Positions 17,647 through 26,618 of a stretch of 64,000 bases of DNA are shown one piece after another. The DNA is taken from assembly GCA_041916675.1 (NCBI GenBank), contig JAYRZB010000002.1, positions 364,950 through 428,949 on the forward strand. The letters run 5' to 3'. Origin of the DNA: JAYRZB01 sp041916675 (GTDB lineage: Bacteria; Pseudomonadota; Alphaproteobacteria; Rhizobiales; Devosiaceae). Positions within the stretch are counted from its first letter, which is position 1, and each line of letters opens with the position of its first letter. The position numbers and the translations under genes were made by a program. The notes under the pieces were generated by a model. The model was not told where the DNA came from, searched no databases, and saw only the letters and a program-made list of their open reading frames with translations.

Positions 17647-18561
17647 CTAGAGCCCTTCCGTCGTAACGGTGGTGCGGAGGATGGCGGCAATCAGGTCCAC
17701 CGCGCTTGATCCTTCGGGGTCGGCGCGCGTGGTCAATCCCACCGATCCGGCTGTCTCGGACGTATCGATGGGCAGCACTGCGATCGTCCCGGCTTTGATG
17801 TCGCGCGCCACAACGCCCTCCGAAATCATCCAGATTGCATCGGATTGCTCAAGGAACGCCCGACCGAAGGCGTCGGACACCGTTTCGATTTCCTGCGGAA
17901 TTTCGGCAATGCCGTGCGTGAGCAGGAAGCGTTCGGCAAACGGTCGGATGATCGAGCTGCGCGTCGGCATCAGCATGGTGAAGTCGCGCAGGCGCGAAAA
18001 ATCCACCGTGCCGCTGGCCAGCAATGGATGGCCGGTGCGTACCACAAAAACGATGCGTTCAGCGTAAAGATGGGCAAAGCGCAGCCCGGTCATCTGCTCG
18101 GGCGCCGCCAGCCGCCCGACGACCAGATCGAGTAGGCCGAGTTTGAGCTGTTCGATCAGCACCAGGTTTTCGCCGGTTACAATCTTGATCGGGCTGCCCG
18201 TCCCCTCCTTCAGAAACGCCCCGATCGCCTGCGGCATGATGCGCGCCGCCACCGTGGGCAAGGCGCCGATCCGCAGCGGTGGGCCGGCCTTGGCGCGCGC
18301 GACGCTTTCAACACCCTGCTGGATTGCCGCAATCGAAGCTCCGGCATGGCGCAGGAAAATCTCACCCGAGCGGCTGACCCTGATGCCGCGCCCTTCGCGC
18401 TCGACCAGGTCCACCCCCAGGATCTCTTCAAGCTCACGCAGCGTCTTGGTGATTGCGGGTTGGCTCACATGCAGCAGGTCCGCCGCCTTGCCCACGCTGC
18501 GCTGGCGCGCCACTTCGACAAACGCCTGCAGGTGGCGAAATTTGATACGGTGGTCGAGCAT
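17647..18561 (-). CDS. pcaQ: LysR-type activator PcaQ of the protocatechuate pathway
   Basis: This 304-aa LysR regulator has an N-terminal winged helix-turn-helix (HLQAFVEVARQRSVGKAADLLHVSQPAITKTLRELE) split from the effector domain by a linker helix. It is divergent from pcaD, the position of PcaQ in Agrobacterium and Sinorhizobium. There PcaQ activates pcaDCHGB in response to beta-carboxy-cis,cis-muconate and gamma-carboxymuconolactone. A matching operator lies in the 94-bp intergenic region. The name is based on family resemblance plus context. Confidence 0.9.
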   Translation of the reverse strand: MLDHRIKFRHLQAFVEVARQRSVGKAADLLHVSQPAITKTLRELEEILGVDLVEREGRGIRVSRSGEIFLRHAGASIAAIQQGVESVARAKAGPPLRIGALPTVAARIMPQAIGAFLKEGTGSPIKIVTGENLVLIEQLKLGLLDLVVGRLAAPEQMTGLRFAHLYAERIVFVVRTGHPLLASGTVDFSRLRDFTMLMPTRSSIIRPFAERFLLTHGIAEIPQEIETVSDAFGRAFLEQSDAIWMISEGVVARDIKAGTIAVLPIDTSETAGSVGLTTRADPEGSSAVDLIAAILRTTVTTEGL

Positions 18562-18571
18562 GTCAGATCCG

Positions 18572-18587
18572 ATAACTTGACGGTTAT
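18572..18587 (-). promoter_or_regulatory. Candidate PcaQ operator
   Basis: The 16-bp inverted repeat ATAACTTGACGGTTAT reads ATAACC-GTCA-AGTTAT on the minus strand. It closely matches the published PcaQ site form ATAACC-N4-GGTTAA. It lies 10 bp from the pcaQ start and 68 bp before pcaD, well placed to activate pcaD and repress pcaQ. A second partial half-site (AGTTATC) occurs near 18600. Confidence 0.65.
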
Positions 18588-18655
18588 AGGTTCTAGCAAA
18601 GTTATCATTTTACCGCACCGGATATCTGGTGATCATGGGTCGTAAGGAGAACCAA

Positions 18656-19477
18656 GTGCAATTCGCCCGCATCAATGACATTGCCCTGCACTACCAGGTG
18701 GTCAACGGCCCCCCGGACAAACCGGTGCTGGTGTTTGTCAATTCGCTGGGCACCGATTTCCGCATCTGGCGCGATGTGGTCGTGCGCCTGTTCGGCAAGG
18801 CGACCTTCCTGACCTATGACAAGCGCGGCCATGGGCTGTCCGATGTTGGCACCACTCCTTACGCGATCGATGATCACATCAATGATCTGGCTGGCCTGCT
18901 CGATCACCTGGGCTGCAAGAATGTAGTTGTCGTTGGCCTATCGGTGGGTGGCCTGATCGCCCAGGGCCTTTCGGCCCGGCGGCCCGATCTGGTGCAGGCT
19001 CTCGTGCTCTGCGATACCGCCCACAAGATCGGCGAGGCCGATTTCTGGAACGCCCGCATCGCCGCCGTTCAGCAAGGCGGCATTGCTTCGATTGCCGATT
19101 CCATTCTCGAGCGCTGGTTTACACCGGCCTTCCGCGAGCCCGGCAGCGCCGAATTTGCCGGCTATCGCAACATGCTCATCCGCCAGCCTGCGGCTGGCTA
19201 TACCGGCACGATTGCCGCTATCCGCGACACCGACTTCACCGCTATCGCCAAGGCTATTTCCGTCCCGACGCTCTGCGTCGTCGGCGATCAGGATGGGTCC
19301 ACGCCGCCAGCATTGGTTCTGTCGCTGGCCAAGCTCATTGCCAATGCCCGCTTCGAGGTGATCCCCGGTTGCGGGCATATCCCCCCCGTTGAGAAGCCCG
19401 AAATCTTCAGCGAGATGATTTCAGCTTTCCTGTCCCTTCTTGGAGCCCCCGCGCATGCCGGTCACCAACGACACTGA
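18656..19477 (+). CDS. pcaD: 3-oxoadipate enol-lactonase PcaD
   Basis: This 273-aa alpha/beta hydrolase converts beta-ketoadipate enol-lactone to beta-ketoadipate. The nucleophile Ser96 lies in GLSVGG. The acid is in VVGDQDGSTPP, the histidine in PGCGHIPPVE. I selected the GTG at 18656 because AAGGAGA sits six bases upstream; a GTG at 18629 would put that site inside the gene. It is first in the operon and overlaps pcaC by 23 bp. Confidence 0.94.
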   Translation: MQFARINDIALHYQVVNGPPDKPVLVFVNSLGTDFRIWRDVVVRLFGKATFLTYDKRGHGLSDVGTTPYAIDDHINDLAGLLDHLGCKNVVVVGLSVGGLIAQGLSARRPDLVQALVLCDTAHKIGEADFWNARIAAVQQGGIASIADSILERWFTPAFREPGSAEFAGYRNMLIRQPAAGYTGTIAAIRDTDFTAIAKAISVPTLCVVGDQDGSTPPALVLSLAKLIANARFEVIPGCGHIPPVEKPEIFSEMISAFLSLLGAPAHAGHQRH

Positions 19478-19856
19478 ACGTTTTCAGCAAGGGCTCACAA
19501 CTCGCCGCTCGGTGCTGGGCGAGGCCTATGTCGAGCGCGCGCTGGCCAATACCACCCCGTTCGATGAACCCTTCCAGTCCCTGATCACCGAGGCTGCCTG
19601 GGGGCATCTGTGGTCGCGCCCAAACTGGAGCAAGCGCGAGCGGTCCATCGTCACCATCGCCCTGCTGGCCGGGCTCGGGCATTTCGAGGAAATGGGCATG
19701 CATATCCGCGCTACTTTGCGCACCGGGGCAACCCGCGAGGATGTCACAGAGGCCCTCATGCATGTCGCCATCTACACCGGCGTGCCCAATGCCAATCAGG
19801 CTTTCAAGGTCGCCAAGCAGGCCTTTGCCGATATCGATGCGGGGAGGGTGGATTGA
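19455..19856 (+). CDS. pcaC: 4-carboxymuconolactone decarboxylase PcaC
   Basis: This 133-aa AhpD-fold enzyme decarboxylates gamma-carboxymuconolactone to the enol-lactone used by PcaD. The family segment HIRATLRTGATREDVTEALM and the terminal AIYTGVPNANQAFKVAK are intact, and length is standard for a stand-alone PcaC. Start ATG at 19455 has GGAG nine bases upstream, inside the end of pcaD. The stop overlaps the pcaH start (TTGA). Confidence 0.95.
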   Translation: MPVTNDTERFQQGLTTRRSVLGEAYVERALANTTPFDEPFQSLITEAAWGHLWSRPNWSKRERSIVTIALLAGLGHFEEMGMHIRATLRTGATREDVTEALMHVAIYTGVPNANQAFKVAKQAFADIDAGRVD

Positions 19857-20590
19857 GCGATAAACCGCAGCTTTCGAGTTTTCTGCCGCGCGATCGCAAC
19901 TGGCACCCCAAGGCGCTGACGCCGAACTACAAGACCTCGGTCCTGCGCTCCCCCACCCGCGCGCCCATTGCCTTTGACAACACGCTCTCCGAAATCACCG
20001 GTCCGGCCTTTGGTCATTCCATGCTCGGGCCGCTCGATAACGATCTGATCCACAATTTCGCCCAGGCCGGGCAATCGGCCATTGGTCCCCGCATCATCGT
20101 ACATGGCCGCGTGCTCGATGAGCGCGGCCGCCCGGTTCCGGGGATTCTCATCGAGTTCTGGCAGGCCAATGCCGGTGGCCGCTACCGGCATAAGAAGGAA
20201 GGGTATCTGGCCCCGCTCGATCCCAACTTTGGCGGTTGCGGCCGGGCCATTTCGGCGGCCGACGGCTCCTATTCCTTCCGCACCATCCAGCCCGGCCCCT
20301 ATCCATGGCCCAACGGCGTCAACGACTGGCGCCCCGCCCACATCCATTTCTCGGTGTTTGGCTCCGGCTTTGCCCAGCGCCTGATCACCCAGATGTATTT
20401 TGAGGGCGACCCGCTGATCGCGCTTTGCCCCATTGCCCAGTCCATCACCGATCCGCGTGCGCTCGCCGGGCTCATTGCCCCGCTCGATATGTCCATGACC
20501 ATTCCCATGGATGCCCGTGCCTACAAGTTCGACATCGTCTTGCGCGGCCAGCGCTCAACGCTGTTTGAAAACCGATTGGAGGGGAACTGA
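19853..20590 (+). CDS. pcaH: Protocatechuate 3,4-dioxygenase beta subunit PcaH
   Basis: This 245-aa iron(III) intradiol dioxygenase subunit carries the active site. Tyr111, Tyr150, His163 and His165 (in GGRYRHKK, PGPYPW and RPAHIHF) have exactly the 39, 13, 2 spacing of the four known ligands of the Pseudomonas enzyme. The start is a TTG at 19853 overlapping the pcaC stop, with GGGGAGG upstream; no ATG exists near the conserved N-terminus. It works with PcaG, encoded next. Confidence 0.95.
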   Translation: MSDKPQLSSFLPRDRNWHPKALTPNYKTSVLRSPTRAPIAFDNTLSEITGPAFGHSMLGPLDNDLIHNFAQAGQSAIGPRIIVHGRVLDERGRPVPGILIEFWQANAGGRYRHKKEGYLAPLDPNFGGCGRAISAADGSYSFRTIQPGPYPWPNGVNDWRPAHIHFSVFGSGFAQRLITQMYFEGDPLIALCPIAQSITDPRALAGLIAPLDMSMTIPMDARAYKFDIVLRGQRSTLFENRLEGN

Positions 20591-21207
20591 TGGTTCAGGA
20601 GCTGTTCTTGAGCAAGGAAACCGCTTCGCAGACGGCGGGACCTTACGTGCACATCGGACTGACGCCGAATTTTTCCGGCATATCCGGCGTCTACCCGGCT
20701 GATCTGGGCACGGGACTGATCAACGCTCAGACCAAAGGCGAGCGCATCACCATCTCCGGCACAATATTCGATGGAGCAGATACCCCGCTCAAGGATGCGC
20801 TGATCGAGGTTTGGCATGCCGATGCCGCAGGGCTCTATCCCAGCCCCTCGGAAATCCGGGGCACCGCCGATCCAAACTTTGCCGGCTGGGGCCGCTTTCC
20901 CGCCGATCCGGCAACAGGCCTTTTCAGCTTCGAAACCATCAAGCCCGGCACGGTTCCGTTTAAGGATGGGCGGCCAATGGCCCCGCATATCTCCTTCTGG
21001 ATCGTGGCGCGCGGCATCAACCTTGGGCTCAATACCCGGCTTTACTTTGCCGACGAGGCACAGGCAAACGCCGCCGACCCTATCCTGAGCCGGCTCGAGC
21101 ACCAGAACCGTGTCGAGACCTTGTTTGCCAAGCCTGACGGACCTGGGCGATACCGCTTCGATATCCGCCTTCAGGGTCCGCTCGAAACCGTGTTTTTCGA
21201 CATATGA
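20590..21207 (+). CDS. pcaG: Protocatechuate 3,4-dioxygenase alpha subunit PcaG
   Basis: This 205-aa alpha subunit has the intradiol dioxygenase fold without the complete iron-ligand set. Family segments include SQTAGPYVHIGL, IEVWHADAAG and DGRPMAPHISFWIVARGIN. The start ATG shares one base with the pcaH stop (TGATG), supporting equal subunit synthesis. The stop overlaps the pcaB start as ATGA. Confidence 0.95.
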   Translation: MVQELFLSKETASQTAGPYVHIGLTPNFSGISGVYPADLGTGLINAQTKGERITISGTIFDGADTPLKDALIEVWHADAAGLYPSPSEIRGTADPNFAGWGRFPADPATGLFSFETIKPGTVPFKDGRPMAPHISFWIVARGINLGLNTRLYFADEAQANAADPILSRLEHQNRVETLFAKPDGPGRYRFDIRLQGPLETVFFDI

Positions 21208-22265
21208 GTGACAAGGCCTTCGCCCATCCCTTTCTCGGGCCACTGCTCAGCGATGCCGAGGCAGAAGCGCTGCTTTCGGCCGGGTCTGATCTCACCCATA
21301 TCCTCGAGTTCGAGGCGGCGCTGGCCGAGGCTGAGGGCCAGCATGGCGTCATTCCCGCCCCCTCGGCCATTACGATTGCGGCAACCGCGCGCAGCCTGAA
21401 GCCTGATCTCGAGGCCCTGGCGCTGGCCACCGCCCGCGACGGCGTTGTTGTGCCAGAACTCCTGCGTCAGCTGCGCGCCGCTCTGCCTGCCGAGGAAATG
21501 GTACATGTTCATTTCGGCGCTACCAGCCAGGATGCCATCGACACCAGCCTGATCCTGCGCCTGCACAAACTGCTGCCCCTGTTCGAGCAACGCCTCTCGG
21601 CCATAGACGAAACTCTGCTCAGCCTTGCCGACCAGTTCGGCGGTGAGCCGTTGATGGCCCAAACCCGCATGCAGGATGCCATGCCGGTCTCCATCGGCCA
21701 TCGCCTGGCTGCCTGGCGCGCGGGCATTTCAGCCATTGGGCCCGACCTTGAGTATTTCCGCACCACGCGGCTCTGCCTGCAACTGGGCGGCCCCGTCGGC
21801 CTGCTCGATGCGCTCGGCCACAAGGCCATTCCCGTGCGCAAGACGCTCGCCACCCTGCTCAAGGTGCCCGACGGCAACCAGTGGCAGAACAACCGGCAGG
21901 TCCTTGCCGAACTGGCGGGCCTGCTGGTTCGCCTCACCGGTGCCCTGGGCAAGCTCGGGCAGGATATTGCGCTGATGGCGCAGAATCCCCGGCAGGGCGT
22001 CCGGCTTTCCGGCGGGGGCACCTCTTCGGCCATGGCGCACAAGTCCAATCCGGTCCGCGCTGAAATTCTAGTGGCGCTTGCCCGCTACAACGCCACGCTG
22101 CTCTCGGCCATCCACCAGGCCCTGATCCACGAGCAGGAACGCTCGGGCGCCGCCTGGACGCTGGAGTGGCTGGCCCTGCCGCAGATCCTGATCACCACCG
22201 GCGCCAGCCTCAACAATGCTGCCGCGCTTCTGGCCCAGATTGATAGTCTTGGAGAATTCCTTTGA
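21204..22265 (+). CDS. pcaB: 3-carboxy-cis,cis-muconate cycloisomerase PcaB
   Basis: This 353-aa member of the fumarase/aspartase superfamily makes gamma-carboxymuconolactone from 3-carboxymuconate. The superfamily signature GGGTSSAMAHKSNP is at about residues 271-284, and VHFGATSQDAIDTS forms another active-site region. It is shorter than the usual ~450-aa Pseudomonas form, but the 350-aa length is normal in alphaproteobacteria. It is coupled to pcaG upstream and pobA downstream. Confidence 0.94.
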   Translation: MSDKAFAHPFLGPLLSDAEAEALLSAGSDLTHILEFEAALAEAEGQHGVIPAPSAITIAATARSLKPDLEALALATARDGVVVPELLRQLRAALPAEEMVHVHFGATSQDAIDTSLILRLHKLLPLFEQRLSAIDETLLSLADQFGGEPLMAQTRMQDAMPVSIGHRLAAWRAGISAIGPDLEYFRTTRLCLQLGGPVGLLDALGHKAIPVRKTLATLLKVPDGNQWQNNRQVLAELAGLLVRLTGALGKLGQDIALMAQNPRQGVRLSGGGTSSAMAHKSNPVRAEILVALARYNATLLSAIHQALIHEQERSGAAWTLEWLALPQILITTGASLNNAAALLAQIDSLGEFL

Positions 22266-23437
22266 GCCGTACTCAGGTTGCCATCATTGGTTCTGGTCCC
22301 GCCGGCCTGCTGCTCGGGCAGTTGTTGACCCGCGCCGGCATCGACAATGTCATTCTCGAGATGCGTTCCAAAGACTATGTGCTCGGCCGCATCCGTGCTG
22401 GCGTTCTCGAACAGGGCATGGTGCAGTTGCTCGACGAATCTGGCTGCGGGCAGAACCTGCATGCCCACGGCCTCGTCCATGAGGGCTTTGATCTCACGTT
22501 TGCCGGTCAGCGTCATCGCATTGACCTAAAGACCTTCTCAGGCGGCAAGACCGTCACCGTCTATGGCCAGACTGCCGTTACCGCCGACCTGATGGAAGGG
22601 CGTGAGGCATCCGGTGCGGTGACGATCTACGAGGCCGAGGGTGTCACCCCTCATGACTTCGATACCGCCCATCCCTATGTCACCTACACCATCAACGGCC
22701 AAAGCCACCGGCTCGATTGCGATTTTGTTGCCGGCTGCGATGGCTTTCACGGCGTTTGCCGACAGAGCCTGCCCAACGACGCCATTACCCTTTACGAGAA
22801 GGTCTATCCTTTTGGCTGGCTCGGCATTCTTGCCGATGTGCCGCCCGTCGATCACGAACTGATCTATGCCAATCACGAGCGCGGCTTTGCGCTGTGTTCG
22901 ATGCGTTCGAAAACCCGATCGCGCTATTACATCCAGACCAGCATAGACCAGAAAGTCGAGGACTGGAGCGATGACCGGTTCTGGGATGAATTGCGCCGCC
23001 GCCTGCCAGAGGCGGTGGCAGAGGCGGTGACCACCGGTCCCTCGATTGAAAAGTCGATCGCTCCCCTGCGCTCTTTTGTTGCCGAACCGCTGCGCTTTGG
23101 TGCGCTGTTTCTCTGCGGGGATGCCGCGCACATCGTGCCCCCAACCGGTGCCAAGGGCCTGAACCTGGCCGCCAGCGACGTGCACTATCTGTTCGAAGGC
23201 TTCCGCGACCACTATCTCGGGCGTAGCCCCATTGCTCTTAATGCCTACTCGCAACGGGCTCTGGCCCGGGTGTGGAAGGCCGAGCGCTTCTCCTGGTGGA
23301 TGACATCGACCCTGCATCGTTTCCCCGACACCGGCCCATTCGGCCAGCGCATGCAGGAGGCCGAGCTCGACTATCTGGTGCGCTCCAACGCAGCCACGGC
23401 GTCATTGGCCGAAAATTACGTCGGTCTACCCTACTAG
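22262..23437 (+). CDS. pobA: 4-hydroxybenzoate 3-monooxygenase PobA
   Basis: This 391-aa flavoprotein hydroxylates 4-hydroxybenzoate to protocatechuate, feeding the pca genes upstream. The FAD motif GSGPAG (residues 10-15), the PobA-like RIRAGVLEQGMV, and the second FAD motif LCGDAAHIVPPTGAKGLN are present. The start is TTG at 22262, overlapping the pcaB stop (TTGA), with GGAG seven bases upstream. Having pobA as last gene of the operon links supply and use of protocatechuate. Its 3' end overlaps the convergent TadG-like gene by 12 bp. Confidence 0.95.
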   Translation: MSRTQVAIIGSGPAGLLLGQLLTRAGIDNVILEMRSKDYVLGRIRAGVLEQGMVQLLDESGCGQNLHAHGLVHEGFDLTFAGQRHRIDLKTFSGGKTVTVYGQTAVTADLMEGREASGAVTIYEAEGVTPHDFDTAHPYVTYTINGQSHRLDCDFVAGCDGFHGVCRQSLPNDAITLYEKVYPFGWLGILADVPPVDHELIYANHERGFALCSMRSKTRSRYYIQTSIDQKVEDWSDDRFWDELRRRLPEAVAEAVTTGPSIEKSIAPLRSFVAEPLRFGALFLCGDAAHIVPPTGAKGLNLAASDVHYLFEGFRDHYLGRSPIALNAYSQRALARVWKAERFSWWMTSTLHRFPDTGPFGQRMQEAELDYLVRSNAATASLAENYVGLPY

Positions 23438-25123
23438 CACCGGCACGCTACAGGTCACCGAATAGACGCGCACATCGGCTTCGCCGAGCTTGAGCCCGAG
23501 GGCTTCCAGCAATTTGTCGATGGTGACATCAAGGACGGGTGCCAGTGGCGAAATCAGCGCCCGCACCGAAGCATCGATCAGGCTGACCGGGGCAAGGCCC
23601 AGCCCCAGCACATCGATCTGGAGCTGCAGGTTCTGCGTCAACGAGCGGGTCAGGCCGGTCACCATCTGCGTCGTCTTGCCCGATTTCAGCGTCCCGGCGC
23701 TCACGTCCGCCGGCGAAAACGAAAGCGGCACCACGTTGGGACTGGCGATTTCTGCCATGGCGCTACCCCGCACTCGCAACAGCAAGAGATCAATCAGCTT
23801 GGCCTGGAACACCTGCGGCGGGGCAGAAAAATTGCCCAGCGACGCATCGCTGACCTCACCCAGGATCAGTCGCGCCACAGCCGGTTTGACCCCGATCACC
23901 GCTGAACCGTTGGAGTTATTGCCGGCCGGGCAGGTGGCCGAGACCACCGAAGCGTCCGCGGCAGCGATTTCAAGATAGAGCGGCACCTTCACCCCGGCAC
24001 CCAGCAGCACCGGCCCGCCCAGCAGGTTTGCGGTCAGCTTGAGCCGCACCTGAGCCGTCCGCACCAGTGTGCCCGATGGTCCGATCCCGAACCAGGTGGC
24101 ATTCTGGGGCGGCTCGCCGACGGCCAGCTTCACCGCCAGGCTGGTCAGTCCGGGCACATTGGCCCCAAGGTTCAGCGCCACCTGATGCGTGCCATCGCTC
24201 AGGGCCGCGCTCGCCGTGAGCACTTCCATGGCCGAGAGTTTGGCCATGCTGATCAGGTTCCCGCCCTCGCTGCCCACCTGCAGGCGACCGAGATCCCCGA
24301 GGTCGAACAACTTGTTCAGCGGCACCTGCCCGTTTTCGCCCAGCGCGATGGCCAGCGCCATGGCTGCGGTCCGCTCCGCTCCCGTCAGACTTTCGGCCAG
24401 GGCTTTGGCCAGTACGCCATGATCGGCCTTTTGGGTCAGCAACTGGTCATAGGTGCCGGCTGTCACGTTCAGTTCCTGGGCCAGTTCATCGAGAAACCGG
24501 AACAGCCCCACACGAGCATTCAGGATGCCATCATAGCTGACCGCCGACAGCGAGACATTGGCGCCCAGCAGCTTGTTGAGCACGAGATTGCCCAGCCCCT
24601 CCTGCAGCGAAAGCAGGCGCGAACCCACCGAAAAACTCACCTGCGGCGTGGCGCTCGCCAGCGATTCAACGGTCATGCTCGGGCCGTCCGACCACATCTG
24701 CCCGAAAAACACCGTGCCTTTTTTCACAAAGTGCACCCGCACCGCATTGACCCCGCCGCTACCGGTCACGAAGCGGGCTCCGGGCCGCAGGTTTGGGTCG
24801 GCGCTGTAGGCTCCCGCTTGAACGGTCAGGCGCGTTTGAGAGGCGGGGTCCGAAAGGGTTTCAGCCGTGTCGCTTGGCTTGATCACGCCCGCATCAAGCA
24901 GCACCGTGCGCGCCATGGCGAAGGCCCGCGCCGGATCGCGGGCGGCGGTGATAGCGGCGAGGTCCGCGGCCGATTGTGCCTGGCGCCGCTCAAGGTAAAG
25001 CGAGGCTTCATCGATGGCAAAGGCGCAGAACATCATCAGGAATGTGGCGGCCGTTGAAAACAGGATGGCCATGTTCCCGCGTTCGTCACGCCCAAACCGG
25101 CCCAGTCCAGCGCGCCAGTTCAT
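23426..25123 (-). CDS. TadG-like pilus assembly protein
   Basis: This 565-aa protein has the TadG N-terminus, DERGNMAILFS followed by one membrane helix. The typical EASLYLERRQAQSAADLAAITAARD follows the helix. The remaining ~500 residues are a periplasmic region with weak repeats and a Cys near the C-terminus (SVTCSVPVL). TadG proteins belong to Flp/Tad pilus systems, but no tadABC or flp gene is nearby, so the role is open. The start overlaps the TadE-like gene by ATGA. Confidence 0.8.
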   Translation of the reverse strand: MNWRAGLGRFGRDERGNMAILFSTAATFLMMFCAFAIDEASLYLERRQAQSAADLAAITAARDPARAFAMARTVLLDAGVIKPSDTAETLSDPASQTRLTVQAGAYSADPNLRPGARFVTGSGGVNAVRVHFVKKGTVFFGQMWSDGPSMTVESLASATPQVSFSVGSRLLSLQEGLGNLVLNKLLGANVSLSAVSYDGILNARVGLFRFLDELAQELNVTAGTYDQLLTQKADHGVLAKALAESLTGAERTAAMALAIALGENGQVPLNKLFDLGDLGRLQVGSEGGNLISMAKLSAMEVLTASAALSDGTHQVALNLGANVPGLTSLAVKLAVGEPPQNATWFGIGPSGTLVRTAQVRLKLTANLLGGPVLLGAGVKVPLYLEIAAADASVVSATCPAGNNSNGSAVIGVKPAVARLILGEVSDASLGNFSAPPQVFQAKLIDLLLLRVRGSAMAEIASPNVVPLSFSPADVSAGTLKSGKTTQMVTGLTRSLTQNLQLQIDVLGLGLAPVSLIDASVRALISPLAPVLDVTIDKLLEALGLKLGEADVRVYSVTCSVPVLVG

Positions 25124-25551
25124 ATGCCACCGAGCCGGATCGTCGAAGAGTAGCTGATCGTGCGGTTGGGCAGGGGCAGAGGCAGGTAGAGGTTCCAGAT
25201 CGGCAGGGCGTTGGCATCATAGCGCACCGTCACCTGGTACTGGTTGGGGTCATTGTCCCGCCGCCCCACCACATAAGTCAGCCGCGTCGGGTCGATGAAC
25301 ACATAGCCCCCGCCATTGCGGTCCAGGAACTGGCTCACCAGTTCGTCGCGCTCCGTGTCATTAAGGCCTGCCACTGAGGTCCGGGCGGCATCGGCTGCAA
25401 GTTGCTGAATGGAGTGCGAGGCGCCGAAATAAATTCCGTATGCCATCATACCGGCGACGAGCAATAAATAGACCGGTGCGAGGATGGCAAACTCAAGAGC
25501 TGCCGCTCCTTCGTTGTTCGTCCAGTGCTGCCTTGAACCAGGGTTCAACAT
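25120..25551 (-). CDS. TadE-like pseudopilin
   Basis: A 143-aa small protein. NNEGAAALEFAILAPVYLLL gives a prepilin-peptidase-like G/A site with Glu at +5 and a hydrophobic helix, as in TadE/TadF pseudopilins. After the helix come QQLAADAARTSVAGL and a beta-rich C-terminal half. I take ATG at 25551 because AGGA lies eight bases upstream; a GTG at 25572 would add seven residues. It forms a two-gene unit with the TadG-like gene. Confidence 0.8.
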   Translation of the reverse strand: MLNPGSRQHWTNNEGAAALEFAILAPVYLLLVAGMMAYGIYFGASHSIQQLAADAARTSVAGLNDTERDELVSQFLDRNGGGYVFIDPTRLTYVVGRRDNDPNQYQVTVRYDANALPIWNLYLPLPLPNRTISYSSTIRLGGI

Positions 25552-25787
25552 TGCAGGATCCTGCCATCGCACGGTCAGGACAGGCTGCGCTCAATATCTT
25601 GTCTGACAATTAATTCCGTGGTGGGCAAATTTACTTAGATTTGCGGGGTTCCCAGGCAACTGCCCTGAGGCGCCGGGCGTTTGAAACCCCGGCCATGCCG
25701 TGACAAAGCCGGAATGCACCGCCATATTCCCGACTGCCCGCCTGAAAAGAATCGCCGCGTTCTTGCGATTTGTAAAAAGGAGCGAAT

Positions 25788-26618
25788 ATGACCCAAACTG
25801 CTAATATTGCTGCTTATTTTGAACGTATTGGTTTTGCCGGATCCATTGCGCCAAACCTGCAGACCCTGCAGGCCCTGCACGAGCTGCACCCCGCGGCCAT
25901 TCCCTTTGAAAATCTCAATCCCCTCCTCGGTCTTCCGGTCACGCTCGACCAGTCCGAGCTCGAGAAAAAAATCTTGCATGCTCGGCGCGGTGGCTACTGT
26001 TTCGAGCACAACATGCTGTTCTGGCGCGTTCTGACCGAACTTGGCTATAGCGTCCGGGCCCATCTCGGTCGTGTGCTTTGGGGGCGACCAGAGGGCACGC
26101 AGAGCCCGCGCAGCCATATGATGCTCAGCGTCGAAATCAACAGCGTACCCTATTTCTGCGACGTCGGTTTTGGCGGACTTTCGTTAACAGCGCCCCTGCG
26201 CCTGCGGGCCGGGATAGAGCAGCAGACCCCCCATGAAACCTTCCGCATCACCGGCGATGAGGCTGAGTTCCGCCTGGAGGCCAAGCTCGGCGATGACTGG
26301 CGTCCACTCTATGCCTTCGACCTCGCGACCATGATCGAACCCGATTTCGAGGCGCCAAACTACTACGCTGCAACGCACCCCGATTCCGGTTTCCGCCAGC
26401 AGCTGCGTCTTGCCCGCGCCATTAAGGGGCAGCGCATGACCCTGGTTGACACCGTCCTGACCACCTATGTCACCGGCGGGGAAAGTCAGCGCCAGGTGCT
26501 TGATACGCCCCAGGCCCTGCTTGACGCCATCACCGGTATTTTCGGCATAGAGCCACCGGCGGGAGCCGGACTTGATGCCCTTTTCGCCCGCATCCTTGAA
26601 AGCGCCGAGGCGGCCTGA
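25788..26618 (+). CDS. nat: Arylamine N-acetyltransferase
   Basis: This 276-aa cytosolic enzyme transfers acetyl from acetyl-CoA to arylamines, arylhydrazines and related xenobiotics. The catalytic triad is visible: Cys71 in RRGGYCFEHN, His110 in SPRSHMML, and Asp125 in FCDVGFGG, with normal spacing. AAGGAG precedes the ATG. The preceding 236 bp to the TadE-like gene are AT-richer than average and should carry divergent promoters. The stop shares one base with the next start. Confidence 0.94.
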   Translation: MTQTANIAAYFERIGFAGSIAPNLQTLQALHELHPAAIPFENLNPLLGLPVTLDQSELEKKILHARRGGYCFEHNMLFWRVLTELGYSVRAHLGRVLWGRPEGTQSPRSHMMLSVEINSVPYFCDVGFGGLSLTAPLRLRAGIEQQTPHETFRITGDEAEFRLEAKLGDDWRPLYAFDLATMIEPDFEAPNYYAATHPDSGFRQQLRLARAIKGQRMTLVDTVLTTYVTGGESQRQVLDTPQALLDAITGIFGIEPPAGAGLDALFARILESAEAA

